64,000 nt of DNA from RCC1774 sp050330855 (GTDB lineage Bacteria > Cyanobacteriota > Cyanobacteriia > Thermosynechococcales > Thermosynechococcaceae), in assembly GCA_050330855.1 (NCBI GenBank), contig JBHJNL010000070.1, forward strand, positions 7,709-71,708, read 5' to 3'. Of the stretch, positions 1 to 9,188 are shown piece by piece. The number at the start of each line of letters is the position of its first letter. Within the stretch, counting starts at the first letter, position 1. The position numbers were made by a program, and so were the translations under genes. The notes under the pieces are model-generated. The model did not search any database. It saw nothing but the letters and a program-made list of their open reading frames with translations, and was not told where the DNA came from.

Positions 1-68
1 TTAAGGCCACTAATGATTTTGAGGGCGCAGCGTTTGGCAAATGCTTGCTGCAGGGCAGGATGCATCAT
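1..68 (-). CDS. Ycf23-like / DUF561 protein, N-terminal fragment
   Basis: The first 22 codons of a minus-strand gene run off the left edge. Two adjacent ATG codons (68 and 65) open the frame, which reads ALQQAFAKRCALKIISGL. This resembles the start of the cyanobacterial and red-algal plastid Ycf23/DUF561 family, whose members begin with a short helix followed by KVISG-type sequence and are predicted TIM barrels of unknown role. Only this short stretch supports the call, so it is tentative; the downstream sequence outside the window would settle it. Confidence 0.5.
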   Translation of the reverse strand, partial: MMHPALQQAFAKRCALKIISGL

Positions 69-278
69 AGTTGTTGGGTCCTATCGATTACTGAAGAGCG
101 TCAGGAGTTGCGATCGCAAGACATCCTGGAGTGCATTCGTCTAAGTGACAGGTGTGAACTCCCTCTCATAGTACTGCTTCTAGCTCTAACCCAGTGACGA
201 AAGTCTAAGGTTCTGCAGCCCTATATATTTCCCTTTAAGGCTGCTCTTGACACAAGTTCACGGTCTGGCAGGGGTTCA

Positions 279-812
279 CTAGATCGCCAGCCACTCGAAA
301 ATCTGATCAGGGGTTAACTGCAGCGGTACCTCGTTCAAAACAGGTAGTAGACTTTTGGCGCTGAGTAACTGGAGCGGCTGATCGGGCAGAAAAACCATGA
401 TGATCGCTTCATTGCTATCGATCAACCAACCCAGTTGGGTGCCTTCGTTAAGACAGGCTTGAATTTTCGTAATCAGCTTTGTCGTACTTTGATCAGGGGA
501 AAGAATTTCAATGAGCCAATTAGGCGCCCCTTGAACAGGACCATTCTCTGCAGGAACCCGACTTCGATGGAGAATAGTGATATCTGGGACAACGGAGTTG
601 GAACTCAGAACGCAGCGAAGCTCTGGAAACGCTTCATAGGCACTATTCGTCGCATCAACTTCAGCCACAAGTCGTTTCTGAAGGCGGCTGTGATGCAAAG
701 TGGGCATAGACTTTTGCAGAATTTTACCGTTCAAGAGTTCCCAGGCTGGGGATTCTTCAATGTTGGACAGCTTAGAAAACTGTTCTAGGGTAAACAGGAC
801 TGCCGACGTCAT
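279..812 (-). CDS. Uma2 family (DUF820) putative endonuclease
   Basis: A 177-residue protein of the Uma2/DUF820 family, which is greatly expanded in cyanobacteria and has a restriction-endonuclease-like (PD-(D/E)XK) fold. The fold features are visible: WELLNGKI near residue 24, SVVPDITIL near 73 and PNWLIEILSPDQST near 97, where the Asp and Glu are the expected metal ligands, followed by LGWLIDSN near 127. Length is typical (about 180-200). Function in the cell is not established for the family; many members are thought to be mobile or selfish. It stands alone, upstream of a helicase gene on the same strand. Confidence 0.85.
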   Translation of the reverse strand: MTSAVLFTLEQFSKLSNIEESPAWELLNGKILQKSMPTLHHSRLQKRLVAEVDATNSAYEAFPELRCVLSSNSVVPDITILHRSRVPAENGPVQGAPNWLIEILSPDQSTTKLITKIQACLNEGTQLGWLIDSNEAIIMVFLPDQPLQLLSAKSLLPVLNEVPLQLTPDQIFEWLAI

Positions 813-898
813 AACTTACCTAAGGTGATGCATTTTTAGACCTTTGTTCTCATAGTATCGCCACTCCAGATTGGTGGCCTACCCTTTAGGAGCATCCT

Positions 899-2179
899 TT
901 AAGATTGGCGCTTGCGCGGGCGAGAGGGTTTGGCGGGTGTGGCTGACTTGCGTGACTTATGCGGACTCGGACGCCGTCTGCGGTTACCGTTGGAGGGCTT
1001 ATTCCGGCCCGTTTGGATCGGCTCCGGCTTAATGGAAGGATCAGGTTCATACCCAGGAATCATTTCTCGATCGATATCTCGCTTCATGAGCCGTTCGATA
1101 TCTCTTAAGAACTTATATTCATCAACACAAACCAGCGAGACTGCTTCTCCTTCATTGCCGGCCCGCCCGGTACGGCCAATTCGGTGAACATAATCTTCAG
1201 GTATATTAGGGAGATCAAAATTGACGACATGGGGAAGCTGGTCAATATCTAAACCTCGGGCGGCAATATCGGTGGCAACCAAGACCCTCACGCTGCCCTG
1301 CTTGAAGTTGGCGAGAGCCCGTGTCCGCGCTCCCTGACTCTTATTACCGTGAATCGCTGCCGTGGAAATACCATCTTGTTCAAGCTGCTGGGCGAGTCGA
1401 TTGGCACCGTGCTTGGTGCGCGTGAACACTAAGACTTGCTGCCAGTTGCGGGAGCCAATCAAAAACGAGAGCAATTCCCGCTTGCGAACGCGATCGACGG
1501 GATGCACCATTTGAGCAACACTTTCTGCTGCCGTATTGCGGCGAGCCACCTCAATCAGCACCGGTGCATCCAGGAGCGTATTCGCGAGGGCTTGAATCTC
1601 TTGGGAGAAAGTGGCTGAAAAGAGCAGATTTTGCTGGGTTTGGGGTAGTAGCGCCAATACCTTGCGAATATCGTGGATAAAGCCCATGTCTAACATGCGA
1701 TCGGCTTCGTCGAGCACCAAAATTTCTAGCTGAGAGAGGTCTACCGTTCGACGACCCACGTGATCTAAGAGTCGTCCGGGTGTCGCGATCAAAATATCAA
1801 CGCCGCTCCGCAAGCGCGTAATTTGAGGATTAATATTAACCCCTCCAAAGACAACGGTTGAGCGCAGCGACAGATATTTACCATAGATTTCTACGCTTTC
1901 TGCGACCTGAGCCGCCAGTTCACGAGTGGGGGTCAGAATCAACGCACGGACGCATTGACGGCGTTTAGGCATCGTTGATGTGGCGTCACTGAGGCGCTGG
2001 AGCATCGGCAGCGTAAAGCCTGCTGTTTTACCGGTCCCGGTTTGGGCACCTGCTAAAACATCACGTCCTTCTAGAACGACGGGGATGGCTTGTTTTTGAA
2101 TGGGGGTGGGGTCACTGTAGCCTTGTTCAGCAATTGCTTTAAGGAGTTTAGTAGATAGACCCAGAGAATCAAAGGACAT
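899..2179 (-). CDS. DEAD-box ATP-dependent RNA helicase (RhlE/CrhR-type)
   Basis: A 426-residue cytosolic RNA helicase that remodels RNA duplexes with ATP; cyanobacterial relatives (CrhR) respond to cold and redox. Visible motifs: Q motif PTPIQKQ (24-30), motif I AQTGTGKT (45-52), PTREL, TPGR, DEAD (157-160), SAT (188-190), VATDIAARGLDI and HRIGRTGR (332-339). The tail after about residue 385 is Arg/Lys/Pro-rich, as in RhlE-type RNA-binding extensions. The frame opens 13 codons earlier (2218), but family members begin MSFDSLGL, so the internal ATG at 2179 is preferred; no clear ribosome-binding site decides it. Confidence 0.93.
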   Translation of the reverse strand: MSFDSLGLSTKLLKAIAEQGYSDPTPIQKQAIPVVLEGRDVLAGAQTGTGKTAGFTLPMLQRLSDATSTMPKRRQCVRALILTPTRELAAQVAESVEIYGKYLSLRSTVVFGGVNINPQITRLRSGVDILIATPGRLLDHVGRRTVDLSQLEILVLDEADRMLDMGFIHDIRKVLALLPQTQQNLLFSATFSQEIQALANTLLDAPVLIEVARRNTAAESVAQMVHPVDRVRKRELLSFLIGSRNWQQVLVFTRTKHGANRLAQQLEQDGISTAAIHGNKSQGARTRALANFKQGSVRVLVATDIAARGLDIDQLPHVVNFDLPNIPEDYVHRIGRTGRAGNEGEAVSLVCVDEYKFLRDIERLMKRDIDREMIPGYEPDPSIKPEPIQTGRNKPSNGNRRRRPSPHKSRKSATPAKPSRPRKRQS

Positions 2180-2407
2180 ATAAATTGAGGAATGGGAGAC
2201 CAAGCGGTCGATAGACATGAGTGTAACCTGCCCTCGCCGTCATCGGGAATGACCCAGGCCACGATATGCTTAGCATGAGATTAATAACAAAACTTTTTCT
2301 AAGCTGCTCCGTCCTTTGCTAAGACTCATCCCTTGCTCATCAAGGTTCTGACGTCCTAAGATCTTTACGCCCGTGGCTACAGCGTAGCTTAGACCAGGGT
2401 CAAGCTG

Positions 2408-4501
2408 ATGAAACAACTTCTTTATATTGAAATTCCTACCTTTGATACTGATGCCGTGCGTGACTGGCTGCAGTCGCAATGGCCCAACGGATCACTCTTA
2501 TCACAGGGTCATGATCTTCACGTAACGCCAACCTCTACGGGGCTTAAGCTTCAGTCCCAAGACCGGACGGTGGTTCTCTACCTCTGGCAGCATCTACGGA
2601 CCACTTATCTCAAAGCGAATCAATGGTCAGAGCAGCCGTTACCGGATCAGGCTCCAATTCTCAAAACCCTGGCCCGATCTCTGCGGCAAGCCTTCCCCAT
2701 TCAACCGCAGCCCTTCCCTGAGATTGATTTGAGCCAAGGTGATATCTTTGCGGCGCTGCAGCCCTATTACCCCCTGACGGCGAAGTATTTTCAGCACATT
2801 CCCAATGGTGAAGCCGATCTGCAACGGGCCTACTGGTGGGAGAAGCGCTGGCGGGATGAAGTCAGCAACAGTTTTGATCCCCAGTCGGCCCAAGGGCAAC
2901 CTGTTGCACATCAGGCTCCGGCGGTTAAAACACCCGATTCTAGCTGGGATGTGGTGATTGTGGGGGGCGCTCTAGGGGTCTTGAGTGCGGCAATGCTGGC
3001 CCGACTGGGCTATCGCGTTGCATTGGTGGAACGGATCAAGTTTGGCCGCATGAATCGAGAATGGAATATTTCTCGCACAGAGCTGCAAACGCTGGTAGAT
3101 GTGGGTTTGCTCACTGTGGCGGAGCTGGAAAGCTTGATTGCTCGCGAGTATCACGATAATTTCAATCTTTTCTTTAGCGGCAATAATGCCCCTAACGCCA
3201 GGGCTGCCGTGTTGACGACTCCAACGGTGCTCAACATTGCCATGGATTGCGATCGCCTCCTGCAGCTCTGCGGCGAAAAGCTAAGGGCAGCGGGTGGACA
3301 GATCCTGGAACTCACGGAATTTGAGCAGGCTTACCTAGAAGACGATAAGGTCACCATCCGTGCGAGGAACCTGGAGACCGATCAGGTATTGCATCTGGAG
3401 TCACGACTTTTAATCGATGCCATGGGAACAGCCTCTCGCATTGCCCAGCACATTAATCCGGGGCAAGCCTTTGATAGCGTTTGTCCCACCATTGGCGGTG
3501 TCATCAAAAACGGCTTTGCACCGGGGGTCTGGGACCATGACTATGGTGAACCGCTGCTCACCAATGGCGATATCAGTCGCGGCAGACAACTGATCTGGGA
3601 AATGTTTCCGGGGCATGAGCAAGATCTGACGATTTATCTGTTCTACTATCACCAGATTAGGCCTGATAACCCTGGTTCTCTGCTGGCGCTATTTGAAGAT
3701 TTCTTTCACTGCTTACCTGAGTATCGCCGGTGCGATTTAGACAAGCTTGAATGGCGAAAGGCTGCCTTTGGCTATATTCCAGGGCGCTTTAGCCGCAATG
3801 CCGGGGACCGACTGCCGGGATGCGATCGCATCCTCTCCATTGGTGATGCCGCCTCCCTTAGCTCACCCTTGATCTTTACAGGGTTCGGATCTCTAGTTCG
3901 CAACCTGCCCCGCGTCACCCACCTTCTCGATGTTGCCCTCCAGTACGATCTGCTGACGGGCAAAGACCTGGGCCGTATCAATGCCTATCAAGACAACCTC
4001 GCCGCCACCTGGATCTTTTCACGGGGCATGATGGTCGCTCCTGGCTCTAAGCTCGCTCCCAACTGGATTAACTCCACCCTAAACACCTTCTTTGGGGTCT
4101 TAACCAAAGAATCCCCCCAGCAGGTTGATGACTTCATCAAAGATCGCGGAAGCTGGTCATTTATGACTCGCAATGCCCTGATTGCAGGCTGGCGCAACCC
4201 CATGATTCCAATCTGGGTGGTGCAGTCCATGGGATGGTCTGATTTCATTCGCTGGGTTGGCACCTATATTGCCTTTACCTGGGCCACCCTAATGGCATTT
4301 CTATTCGGGGGCTGGTTCCCTGAGTTTTTACTGCGTCAGCAGGCACAGATTGCGCCCCGCTGGCCCCGACTCTGGCATCAACTCCTGGCCTGGAGCTATC
4401 GCCTCACCTATGGCATGGGTCGGCCTCGTCTTCAGCTTCGATTACCCACAGCGGTCGCCGCAACGCCAACGCCCCAAGCCGTCACTGAGGTTTCGCGATG
4501 A
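2408..4501 (+). CDS. cruA: CruA/CruP-family lycopene cyclase (FAD-dependent)
   Basis: A 697-residue flavoprotein related to CruA/CruP, the non-CrtL lycopene cyclases of green sulfur bacteria, cyanobacteria and plants. Residues 1-175 are a poorly conserved N-terminal region. The FAD-binding Rossmann fingerprint follows at 181-209 (VVIVGGALG ... VALVE), then the family-diagnostic EWNISR box at 218-223. A second flavin-contact segment, GDAASLSSPLIFTGFGS, lies near 478. A hydrophobic stretch near 615-640 suggests membrane association, fitting a lipophilic substrate. The long N- and C-terminal extensions favour CruA over the shorter CruP, but I cannot separate the paralogues firmly. A small membrane protein gene follows after 13 bp. 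Confidence 0.75.
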   Translation: MKQLLYIEIPTFDTDAVRDWLQSQWPNGSLLSQGHDLHVTPTSTGLKLQSQDRTVVLYLWQHLRTTYLKANQWSEQPLPDQAPILKTLARSLRQAFPIQPQPFPEIDLSQGDIFAALQPYYPLTAKYFQHIPNGEADLQRAYWWEKRWRDEVSNSFDPQSAQGQPVAHQAPAVKTPDSSWDVVIVGGALGVLSAAMLARLGYRVALVERIKFGRMNREWNISRTELQTLVDVGLLTVAELESLIAREYHDNFNLFFSGNNAPNARAAVLTTPTVLNIAMDCDRLLQLCGEKLRAAGGQILELTEFEQAYLEDDKVTIRARNLETDQVLHLESRLLIDAMGTASRIAQHINPGQAFDSVCPTIGGVIKNGFAPGVWDHDYGEPLLTNGDISRGRQLIWEMFPGHEQDLTIYLFYYHQIRPDNPGSLLALFEDFFHCLPEYRRCDLDKLEWRKAAFGYIPGRFSRNAGDRLPGCDRILSIGDAASLSSPLIFTGFGSLVRNLPRVTHLLDVALQYDLLTGKDLGRINAYQDNLAATWIFSRGMMVAPGSKLAPNWINSTLNTFFGVLTKESPQQVDDFIKDRGSWSFMTRNALIAGWRNPMIPIWVVQSMGWSDFIRWVGTYIAFTWATLMAFLFGGWFPEFLLRQQAQIAPRWPRLWHQLLAWSYRLTYGMGRPRLQLRLPTAVAATPTPQAVTEVSR

Positions 4502-4514
4502 ATAGGACCTCTTC

Positions 4515-5009
4515 ATGGAACCGCACATGATCGGAATGCTACTGCAGTCTTCATGGGTTCATTGGCTAGACCAGGGAGCCGAGTCCTACCTGAACATTAC
4601 CTGGTGGGTAGCCCACCCGTTCGGCATGGTGGTGGCCGTAGTGGTGCTGCTAGTACTAGCGCAGGCGATTTTGGGGCTAGTGAGCAATTTTATTAAGCAG
4701 CTATTGCTGCTCATAGTAAAGTCTCCCTATCTGCTGCTGCAGTGGGTATTGGCGAAATCGTCTCGGTCCTTGAATCTACCCACCATGACGCTCAAGTCAC
4801 CGAGCCTCAAGCGTCAAGAGACGGGGAATATCCAGGAGCGATTACTCAAGGTACTCACTCAGCTAGAAGCGACCAAACAGGAGCAAGAGAAAATCCTGAA
4901 GGAATTAAAGAGCTTGTTAGCCCATCATCAACAGCAGGCAACGATGAATGAAACCGTCAGTCCAGCATCAAAGTCAGCAACAACGAAGCCCACAGCTCCT
5001 CAGCCCTAG
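4515..5009 (+). CDS. Small membrane protein with coiled coil, downstream of the lycopene cyclase
   Basis: I do not recognise this 164-residue protein. It has a strongly hydrophobic segment at about 36-75 (long enough for one or two membrane passes), then a basic region, then a Lys/Glu/Gln-rich helix at about 108-137 with coiled-coil character, and a Ser/Thr/Pro/Ala-rich tail. It starts 13 bp after the cyclase stop, so the two are probably co-transcribed. Membrane anchoring plus a coiled coil suggests a scaffold or partner protein; this is inference only. It ends 30 bp before the convergent rpiA stop. Confidence 0.6.
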   Translation: MEPHMIGMLLQSSWVHWLDQGAESYLNITWWVAHPFGMVVAVVVLLVLAQAILGLVSNFIKQLLLLIVKSPYLLLQWVLAKSSRSLNLPTMTLKSPSLKRQETGNIQERLLKVLTQLEATKQEQEKILKELKSLLAHHQQQATMNETVSPASKSATTKPTAPQP

Positions 5010-5039
5010 GCTTCCTGCGCTTTTCGTGAGCAGTCTCGC

Positions 5040-5756
5040 CTACATTTCACGCACGATGGGCTGACCATCTTTAATCTCGCCAATCAACACAAGATCGGTG
5101 ATATTCACAAAGATTCCGTTCTCTAACACACCGGGGATATTGTTGAGGAGGGCTTCTAGCTCCGGGGGGTTGGCAATGGATTCAAACTTCGTATCAATGA
5201 CCATATTGCCCTGATCGGTGATCACAGGACCATCTTTGTTGATGCCCATACGGAGGTCTGGTTTGCCACCCAGTTTCTCTAAGGCTCGCATTACGGGGGC
5301 AATCGCCATAGGCAGAACTTCAACCGGCACCGGGAACGTGGACCCCAAAGCCTCCACAATTTTGGACTGATCGACAACGACAATAAACTCTTCAGCAAGG
5401 GAGTCCACAACTTTTTCGCGGGTATGGGCCGCGCCGCCGCCCTTAATTAAATTTTTGGCCGGATCGACTTCATCTGCGCCATCAATACCAATATGGATCC
5501 GTTCGACTTCATCAAGGGTGGTGAGGGGGATGCCGTATTGTTTCGCCAGAACTGACGCCTGGAAAGAGGTGGGGACGCCTTTGATATCGGTGAGTTCGCC
5601 AGACTTGATGCGATCGCCCAAAAACTGAATGGCAAAGGCAGTGGTAGAGCCGGTCCCTAGTCCAACAACAGAGCCTGATTTGACCCGATCAGCAGCGGCT
5701 TTACCCACCTGCTGTTTCATTAACTTCACCGGATCCATTGCGTCGCTCATAGCCAA
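5040..5756 (-). CDS. rpiA: Ribose-5-phosphate isomerase A
   Basis: A 238-residue cytosolic enzyme interconverting ribose-5-phosphate and ribulose-5-phosphate, used in the Calvin cycle and the pentose phosphate pathways. Diagnostic segments: GLGTGSTTAFAI (32-43, phosphate-binding loop), HIGIDGADEVD (88-97, catalytic Asp), KGGGAAHTREK (105-115, substrate loop) and FPVPVEVLP. Length matches the family (about 220-240). The reading frame begins MAMSDAMDPV; any of the Met codons at residues 1, 3 or 6 could be used. It is monocistronic and convergent with the small membrane protein gene to its left. Confidence 0.97.
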   Translation of the reverse strand: MAMSDAMDPVKLMKQQVGKAAADRVKSGSVVGLGTGSTTAFAIQFLGDRIKSGELTDIKGVPTSFQASVLAKQYGIPLTTLDEVERIHIGIDGADEVDPAKNLIKGGGAAHTREKVVDSLAEEFIVVVDQSKIVEALGSTFPVPVEVLPMAIAPVMRALEKLGGKPDLRMGINKDGPVITDQGNMVIDTKFESIANPPELEALLNNIPGVLENGIFVNITDLVLIGEIKDGQPIVREM

Positions 5757-5875
5757 TCTCTTGCGTCTACATCGTTGTCAGTGTAAACCGAAACCAGCCT
5801 CTATCTAACTTAAGCGGAATGGGGCTAGACCCGCAGAATAGCTTGGTCCGGGTGATTAGGATTGGGAATCAAGCG

Positions 5876-6277
5876 TTAATTTTTGCAATCAACCCAAAAA
5901 TCAAGCGTTTCTAAAACGGTTTGCCCAATCAGGACAATATCCCCAGTCACCAATGTTGCTTCAATGGTTTCTCGTCCTTCTATCTCAATAATGACGGGGC
6001 CAGTCCTATCAATCCGTTCTTCACTAGAGTTAGCGTACTTCGCTATTTGTTGCCCCCGAATGCTAAGCCCTAAGGTCGAAACAATCGTCTCAGGCAAAAC
6101 AGTTCTGACCGCCCCGATATCAATGAGGGCTTCCGCCTCGCAGCTTCGCGATGTATCGGGGTTCAACAGTCCATGTTTTACAAGTTCTTCGTCTACAGCA
6201 TTGGTCAATCTAACTCTTACACGCACTGCTCCTATAGACTCTGCCGCCTCTGCTGAAGGATTTTGAAGTTGGATCAT
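5876..6277 (-). CDS. Clan AA (retropepsin-like) aspartic protease-family protein
   Basis: A 133-residue single-domain protein with the fold signature of retropepsin-like proteases: ALIDIGAVRTVLPE at 50-63, a flap-like region and a second hydrophobic-Gly segment (IVLIGQTVLETL, about 114-125). Such small cyanobacterial proteins would act as dimers. The expected catalytic triad is Asp-Thr/Ser-Gly, but the middle residue here is Ile (codon ATC; ACC would give Thr), so activity is doubtful unless family members commonly vary here. It is isolated, with no operon partner that I can see. Confidence 0.7.
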   Translation of the reverse strand: MIQLQNPSAEAAESIGAVRVRVRLTNAVDEELVKHGLLNPDTSRSCEAEALIDIGAVRTVLPETIVSTLGLSIRGQQIAKYANSSEERIDRTGPVIIEIEGRETIEATLVTGDIVLIGQTVLETLDFWVDCKN

Positions 6278-6461
6278 GAATCACCTCCCAGCCCAGGCAA
6301 GAGCTACTAATCTTGCTTCTATTCTGCCACGCTGTTGATGCGAGAGACTGAAGTTCTGTAATACACGATTGAGAGAAAGGAGCAACCTTGCTTCTCAAAC
6401 GATCGCACGGGAATAGCTGACGCAGAAAACGGATCAGCAACTCTTGTCATAAACAGTTCGA

Positions 6462-6824
6462 TTAGGCGATTTTCGGAGCAAAGCCCTTGGGCTTGAAATA
6501 GGCATAAATCTTTTCAGGGACGCCCTGAAGTGCCTGAAAGAGAGCAGGACACAGGTAAGATTCAGAATCTAGGGCAGAGACATAATACCAATGCCCACCC
6601 ATTTCTTCTCGACGCCACTCAAACACAATTTGATGATCGGCAAAGGGCGTCGTTGATAGCAATAGGATAAACCCCGACTCGGCGTTGGGAATCTCAGCAA
6701 TCATTTTGGTGATGGTGGCATCGGCCCCTGCCACCAGTGGTTCTTGCTCTAAACCTGCTTGATAGTCATCAAAAACCCACAGCCCCTCGTGCTTGTAGGG
6801 ATGTATTGCTGTAATCGAATGCAT
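6462..6824 (-). CDS. DUF6717 family protein
   Basis: A 120-residue soluble protein resembling the DUF6717 family: it opens with ITAIHPYKHEGLWVFDD, continues with LEQEPLVAGADATI, then a segment ending LLLSTTPF, and ends with SYLCPALFQALQGVPEKIYAYFKPK. No catalytic motif is apparent and no function is known. It lies 37 bp from another small conserved gene on the same strand and a PedR-like regulator, so the three may be co-transcribed from the right. Confidence 0.7.
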   Translation of the reverse strand: MHSITAIHPYKHEGLWVFDDYQAGLEQEPLVAGADATITKMIAEIPNAESGFILLLSTTPFADHQIVFEWRREEMGGHWYYVSALDSESYLCPALFQALQGVPEKIYAYFKPKGFAPKIA

Positions 6825-6861
6825 CTTTATCTAGGTACCTAAAAAATTGAACCTCAGTAGA

Positions 6862-7143
6862 TTAAGAAGCCGGTCCATTCTCTGAACGGCGACTCCACGG
6901 ACCAAACCGTTCGGCATAAAAATCGAGAATCTGTTTAAGCTGATCTCGATCGGCTTCCCCCAAGCTGTTTGGATGACCCATACGCAGCCAACCAACCTGG
7001 CTCTGCATATAGTCAAACTCGGTCGCCTCTTGGGGTAAAAGCTCGGTTTCAACCCCTTCAATTTGACCCAAATGCGCTGCAATCTCTCGGTAAACGGCTA
7101 GCGGCAGCTCATGATAACGAATATCGTACTGTTCTAAAGTCAC
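6862..7143 (-). CDS. Conserved hypothetical protein (93 aa)
   Basis: I do not recognise this 93-residue acidic soluble protein. It begins MTLEQYDIRYHELPLAVYRE and is largely predicted helical, with a conserved-looking core (SQVGWLRMGH and DRDQLKQILDFYAERFG). Its start lies 8 bp downstream of the stop of the PedR-like regulator on the same strand, so the pair is almost certainly one transcript. The context suggests a minor accessory role with that regulator; nothing in the sequence says which. Confidence 0.65.
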   Translation of the reverse strand: MTLEQYDIRYHELPLAVYREIAAHLGQIEGVETELLPQEATEFDYMQSQVGWLRMGHPNSLGEADRDQLKQILDFYAERFGPWSRRSENGPAS

Positions 7144-7151
7144 AGGAATAA

Positions 7152-7445
7152 TTAAGATTCAACGCTGGAAGACTCAGACCTGCCACCAACGCTCTCTGGT
7201 AAAGGACAGCAGTTCACATTATCAAGACAAACTTTGCCCCATTCTAAAGCCCAACGAACCAGGGCAACTCGGTTTTCAGTTCCGGTCTTGGTCAAAATGT
7301 TGCTGATATGGTTGTCCACAGTGCGCTTGCTAATCTCAAGGCGCTGTGAAATCTCTTCGTTCTTAAGGCCAGAAGATACGAGTTCAATCACCTGAACTTC
7401 TCGCTCAGATAAAGCATGACCTGTTTGTAGTTCTCCAGCGCTCAT
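7152..7445 (-). CDS. pedR: LuxR-type small redox-responsive regulator, PedR-like
   Basis: A 97-residue stand-alone LuxR/FixJ-type DNA-binding domain with no receiver. The HTH spans about 12-65, with the typical LSEREVQVIELVSSGLKNEE and SKRTVDNHISNILTKT. Cyanobacterial PedR is such a lone-HTH protein and is inactivated through a cysteine disulfide reduced by thioredoxin when photosynthetic electron flow rises. Cysteines consistent with this are present at 73, 79 and 80 in KVCLDNVNCCPLP. It probably senses photosynthetic electron transport and represses or activates chlorophyll, light-harvesting and stress genes. Family membership is clear; the PedR assignment rests on size and the Cys motif. 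Confidence 0.75.
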   Translation of the reverse strand: MSAGELQTGHALSEREVQVIELVSSGLKNEEISQRLEISKRTVDNHISNILTKTGTENRVALVRWALEWGKVCLDNVNCCPLPESVGGRSESSSVES

Positions 7446-7571
7446 AAGTTTTCTTTAACCCTGTAGATCTACCTACTAATTCTAGACTAATTGTAAAAGT
7501 TGGGTAGAGATTTTAAGGGTGTCATCAGATCTGAACCATGTCGATAAGATGCCCCAACCCTCTCTACCTCA

Positions 7572-9188
7572 CTACGACTCATCTTGGTTTTGCCCCAAAG
7601 TCAAAGGTGCGATCGCACTTAACATAAGCTTGGGATGGTCCCCGTGGACCTGATGTAGGTTCCAATCATTCTTGAACAGCAGCACCGGACGGTCCCAGCT
7701 ATCTTTAACGGTAATGGCATTGAAGATGCGACCCACCTTCTCTAGAGCAGGCCATCCTTCTGTGACCCAGCGGGCGACGGAGTAGGGCAGTAATTCTAGG
7801 CGAGTTTCGACACCATATTCGTGCTCTAGCCTAAACTGAACCACTTCGATTTGGAGCTGACCGACTGCGGCCAAAATCGGGTCGCGCTTACTTTCGTCAA
7901 CGGAGTACATAATTTGCACCGCTCCCTCTTCCCGTAGTTCCGAGACGCCCTTCTGAAACTGCTTGAACTTAGAGGGGTTCGGGTTTTTTAGATAGGCAAA
8001 TAGCTCCGGCGAAAAGCAGGGGATGCCGTCATACTCAAGCTTTTTGCCTTGAAAGATCGTATCGCCAATGGCAAATACCCCCGGATTATTGAGGCCAATC
8101 ACATCGCCGGGATAGGCTTCATCAATAGAGGCACGACCTTGAGCAAACAGCTTCTGCGGACGCGAGAGTCGAATGGTCTTGCCGGTACGGGCGTGGCTAA
8201 CGGTCATATCTTTTTCAAACTTGCCAGAGCAAACGCGGATAAAGGCCACGCGATCGCGATGTTTGGGGTCCATATTGGCCTGCAGTTTAAACACAAACCC
8301 AGAGAAGTCTTCGTGAGTCGGTTCAATATCGCCCAACGTACTGTGATAGGCGCAGGGCTTGAGGGCATAATCCATAAAGGCTTCTAAGAATAGCTCCACG
8401 CCAAAGTTGGTCATGGCGCTGCCAAAAAAGATCGGTGTCATCAGGCCTGCATGCACCAGTTCGAGATCTAACGCTGGGCCTAGTTCTTCGATTAGCTCTA
8501 ACTCGTCTTTAAGCTGAACGTAAAGATCGCGTTCTAGAAGGTCTTCAATTTTCGGATCGCCAATCTCAATGACGGTAGCTTTCGCCTCCCGCTTACCATG
8601 GATGCTGCGCTCAAACAGATGAATCTTGCGGCTGCGTCGGTCAAAGACACCCCTGAAGCGATCTCCTGTGCCAATGGGCCAGTTGACGGCATAGGTCTGC
8701 AAGCCTAGCTCTTGCTCAATTTCGTCCAGCAACTCCAGTGGCTCTCGCCCTGGACGGTCGAGCTTGTTGATAAAGGTAAAAATAGGAAGCGATCGCAACT
8801 TGCATACTTCAAACAATTTGCGGGTCTGTGGTTCTAGCCCCTTCGCTGCATCCACCAGCATCACAGCATTATCGGCAGCAGCTAAGGTTCGGTAGGTATC
8901 TTCACTAAAGTCTTGGTGACCAGGGGTATCGAGCAGATTAATCTGGAAATCGTCATAGGCAAACTGCAGCACCGTCGAAGTAATTGAAATACCACGCTGT
9001 TGTTCCATCTCCATCCAGTCAGAGGTGGCTTGACGTTGCGATCGTCTCGCTTTTACAGCGCCTGCTTCATGAATTGCGCCTCCGTAAAGCAACAACTTTT
9101 CCGTTAGCGTCGTCTTCCCTGCGTCTGGGTGCGAAATAATAGCGAAGTTACGACGGCGATTGACCGCAGCGGCCAGTTCTGTAGACAT
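7572..9188 (-). CDS. prfC: Peptide chain release factor 3 (RF3)
   Basis: A 538-residue translational GTPase that recycles RF1/RF2 from the ribosome after termination. G1 SHPDAGKTT (19-27), the switch region RGISITSTVLQF, G3 DTPGHQDF and G4 NKLDRPGR are all present, followed by the RF3-specific C-terminal segment (LNNPGVFAIGDT, FQKGVSELREEGAVQ). The frame remains open for 35 more codons upstream (9293). The family start MSTELAAAVNRRRNFAIISH corresponds to the ATG at 9188 and gives the usual RF3 length, so that start is used. Confidence 0.96.
   Translation of the reverse strand: MSTELAAAVNRRRNFAIISHPDAGKTTLTEKLLLYGGAIHEAGAVKARRSQRQATSDWMEMEQQRGISITSTVLQFAYDDFQINLLDTPGHQDFSEDTYRTLAAADNAVMLVDAAKGLEPQTRKLFEVCKLRSLPIFTFINKLDRPGREPLELLDEIEQELGLQTYAVNWPIGTGDRFRGVFDRRSRKIHLFERSIHGKREAKATVIEIGDPKIEDLLERDLYVQLKDELELIEELGPALDLELVHAGLMTPIFFGSAMTNFGVELFLEAFMDYALKPCAYHSTLGDIEPTHEDFSGFVFKLQANMDPKHRDRVAFIRVCSGKFEKDMTVSHARTGKTIRLSRPQKLFAQGRASIDEAYPGDVIGLNNPGVFAIGDTIFQGKKLEYDGIPCFSPELFAYLKNPNPSKFKQFQKGVSELREEGAVQIMYSVDESKRDPILAAVGQLQIEVVQFRLEHEYGVETRLELLPYSVARWVTEGWPALEKVGRIFNAITVKDSWDRPVLLFKNDWNLHQVHGDHPKLMLSAIAPLTLGQNQDES

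Noticed and set aside
6210..6440. 76-codon frame overlapping the aspartic-protease-like gene
   Set aside because: It overlaps the 5' end of a better-supported gene on the same strand in a different frame and reads as a translation shadow.
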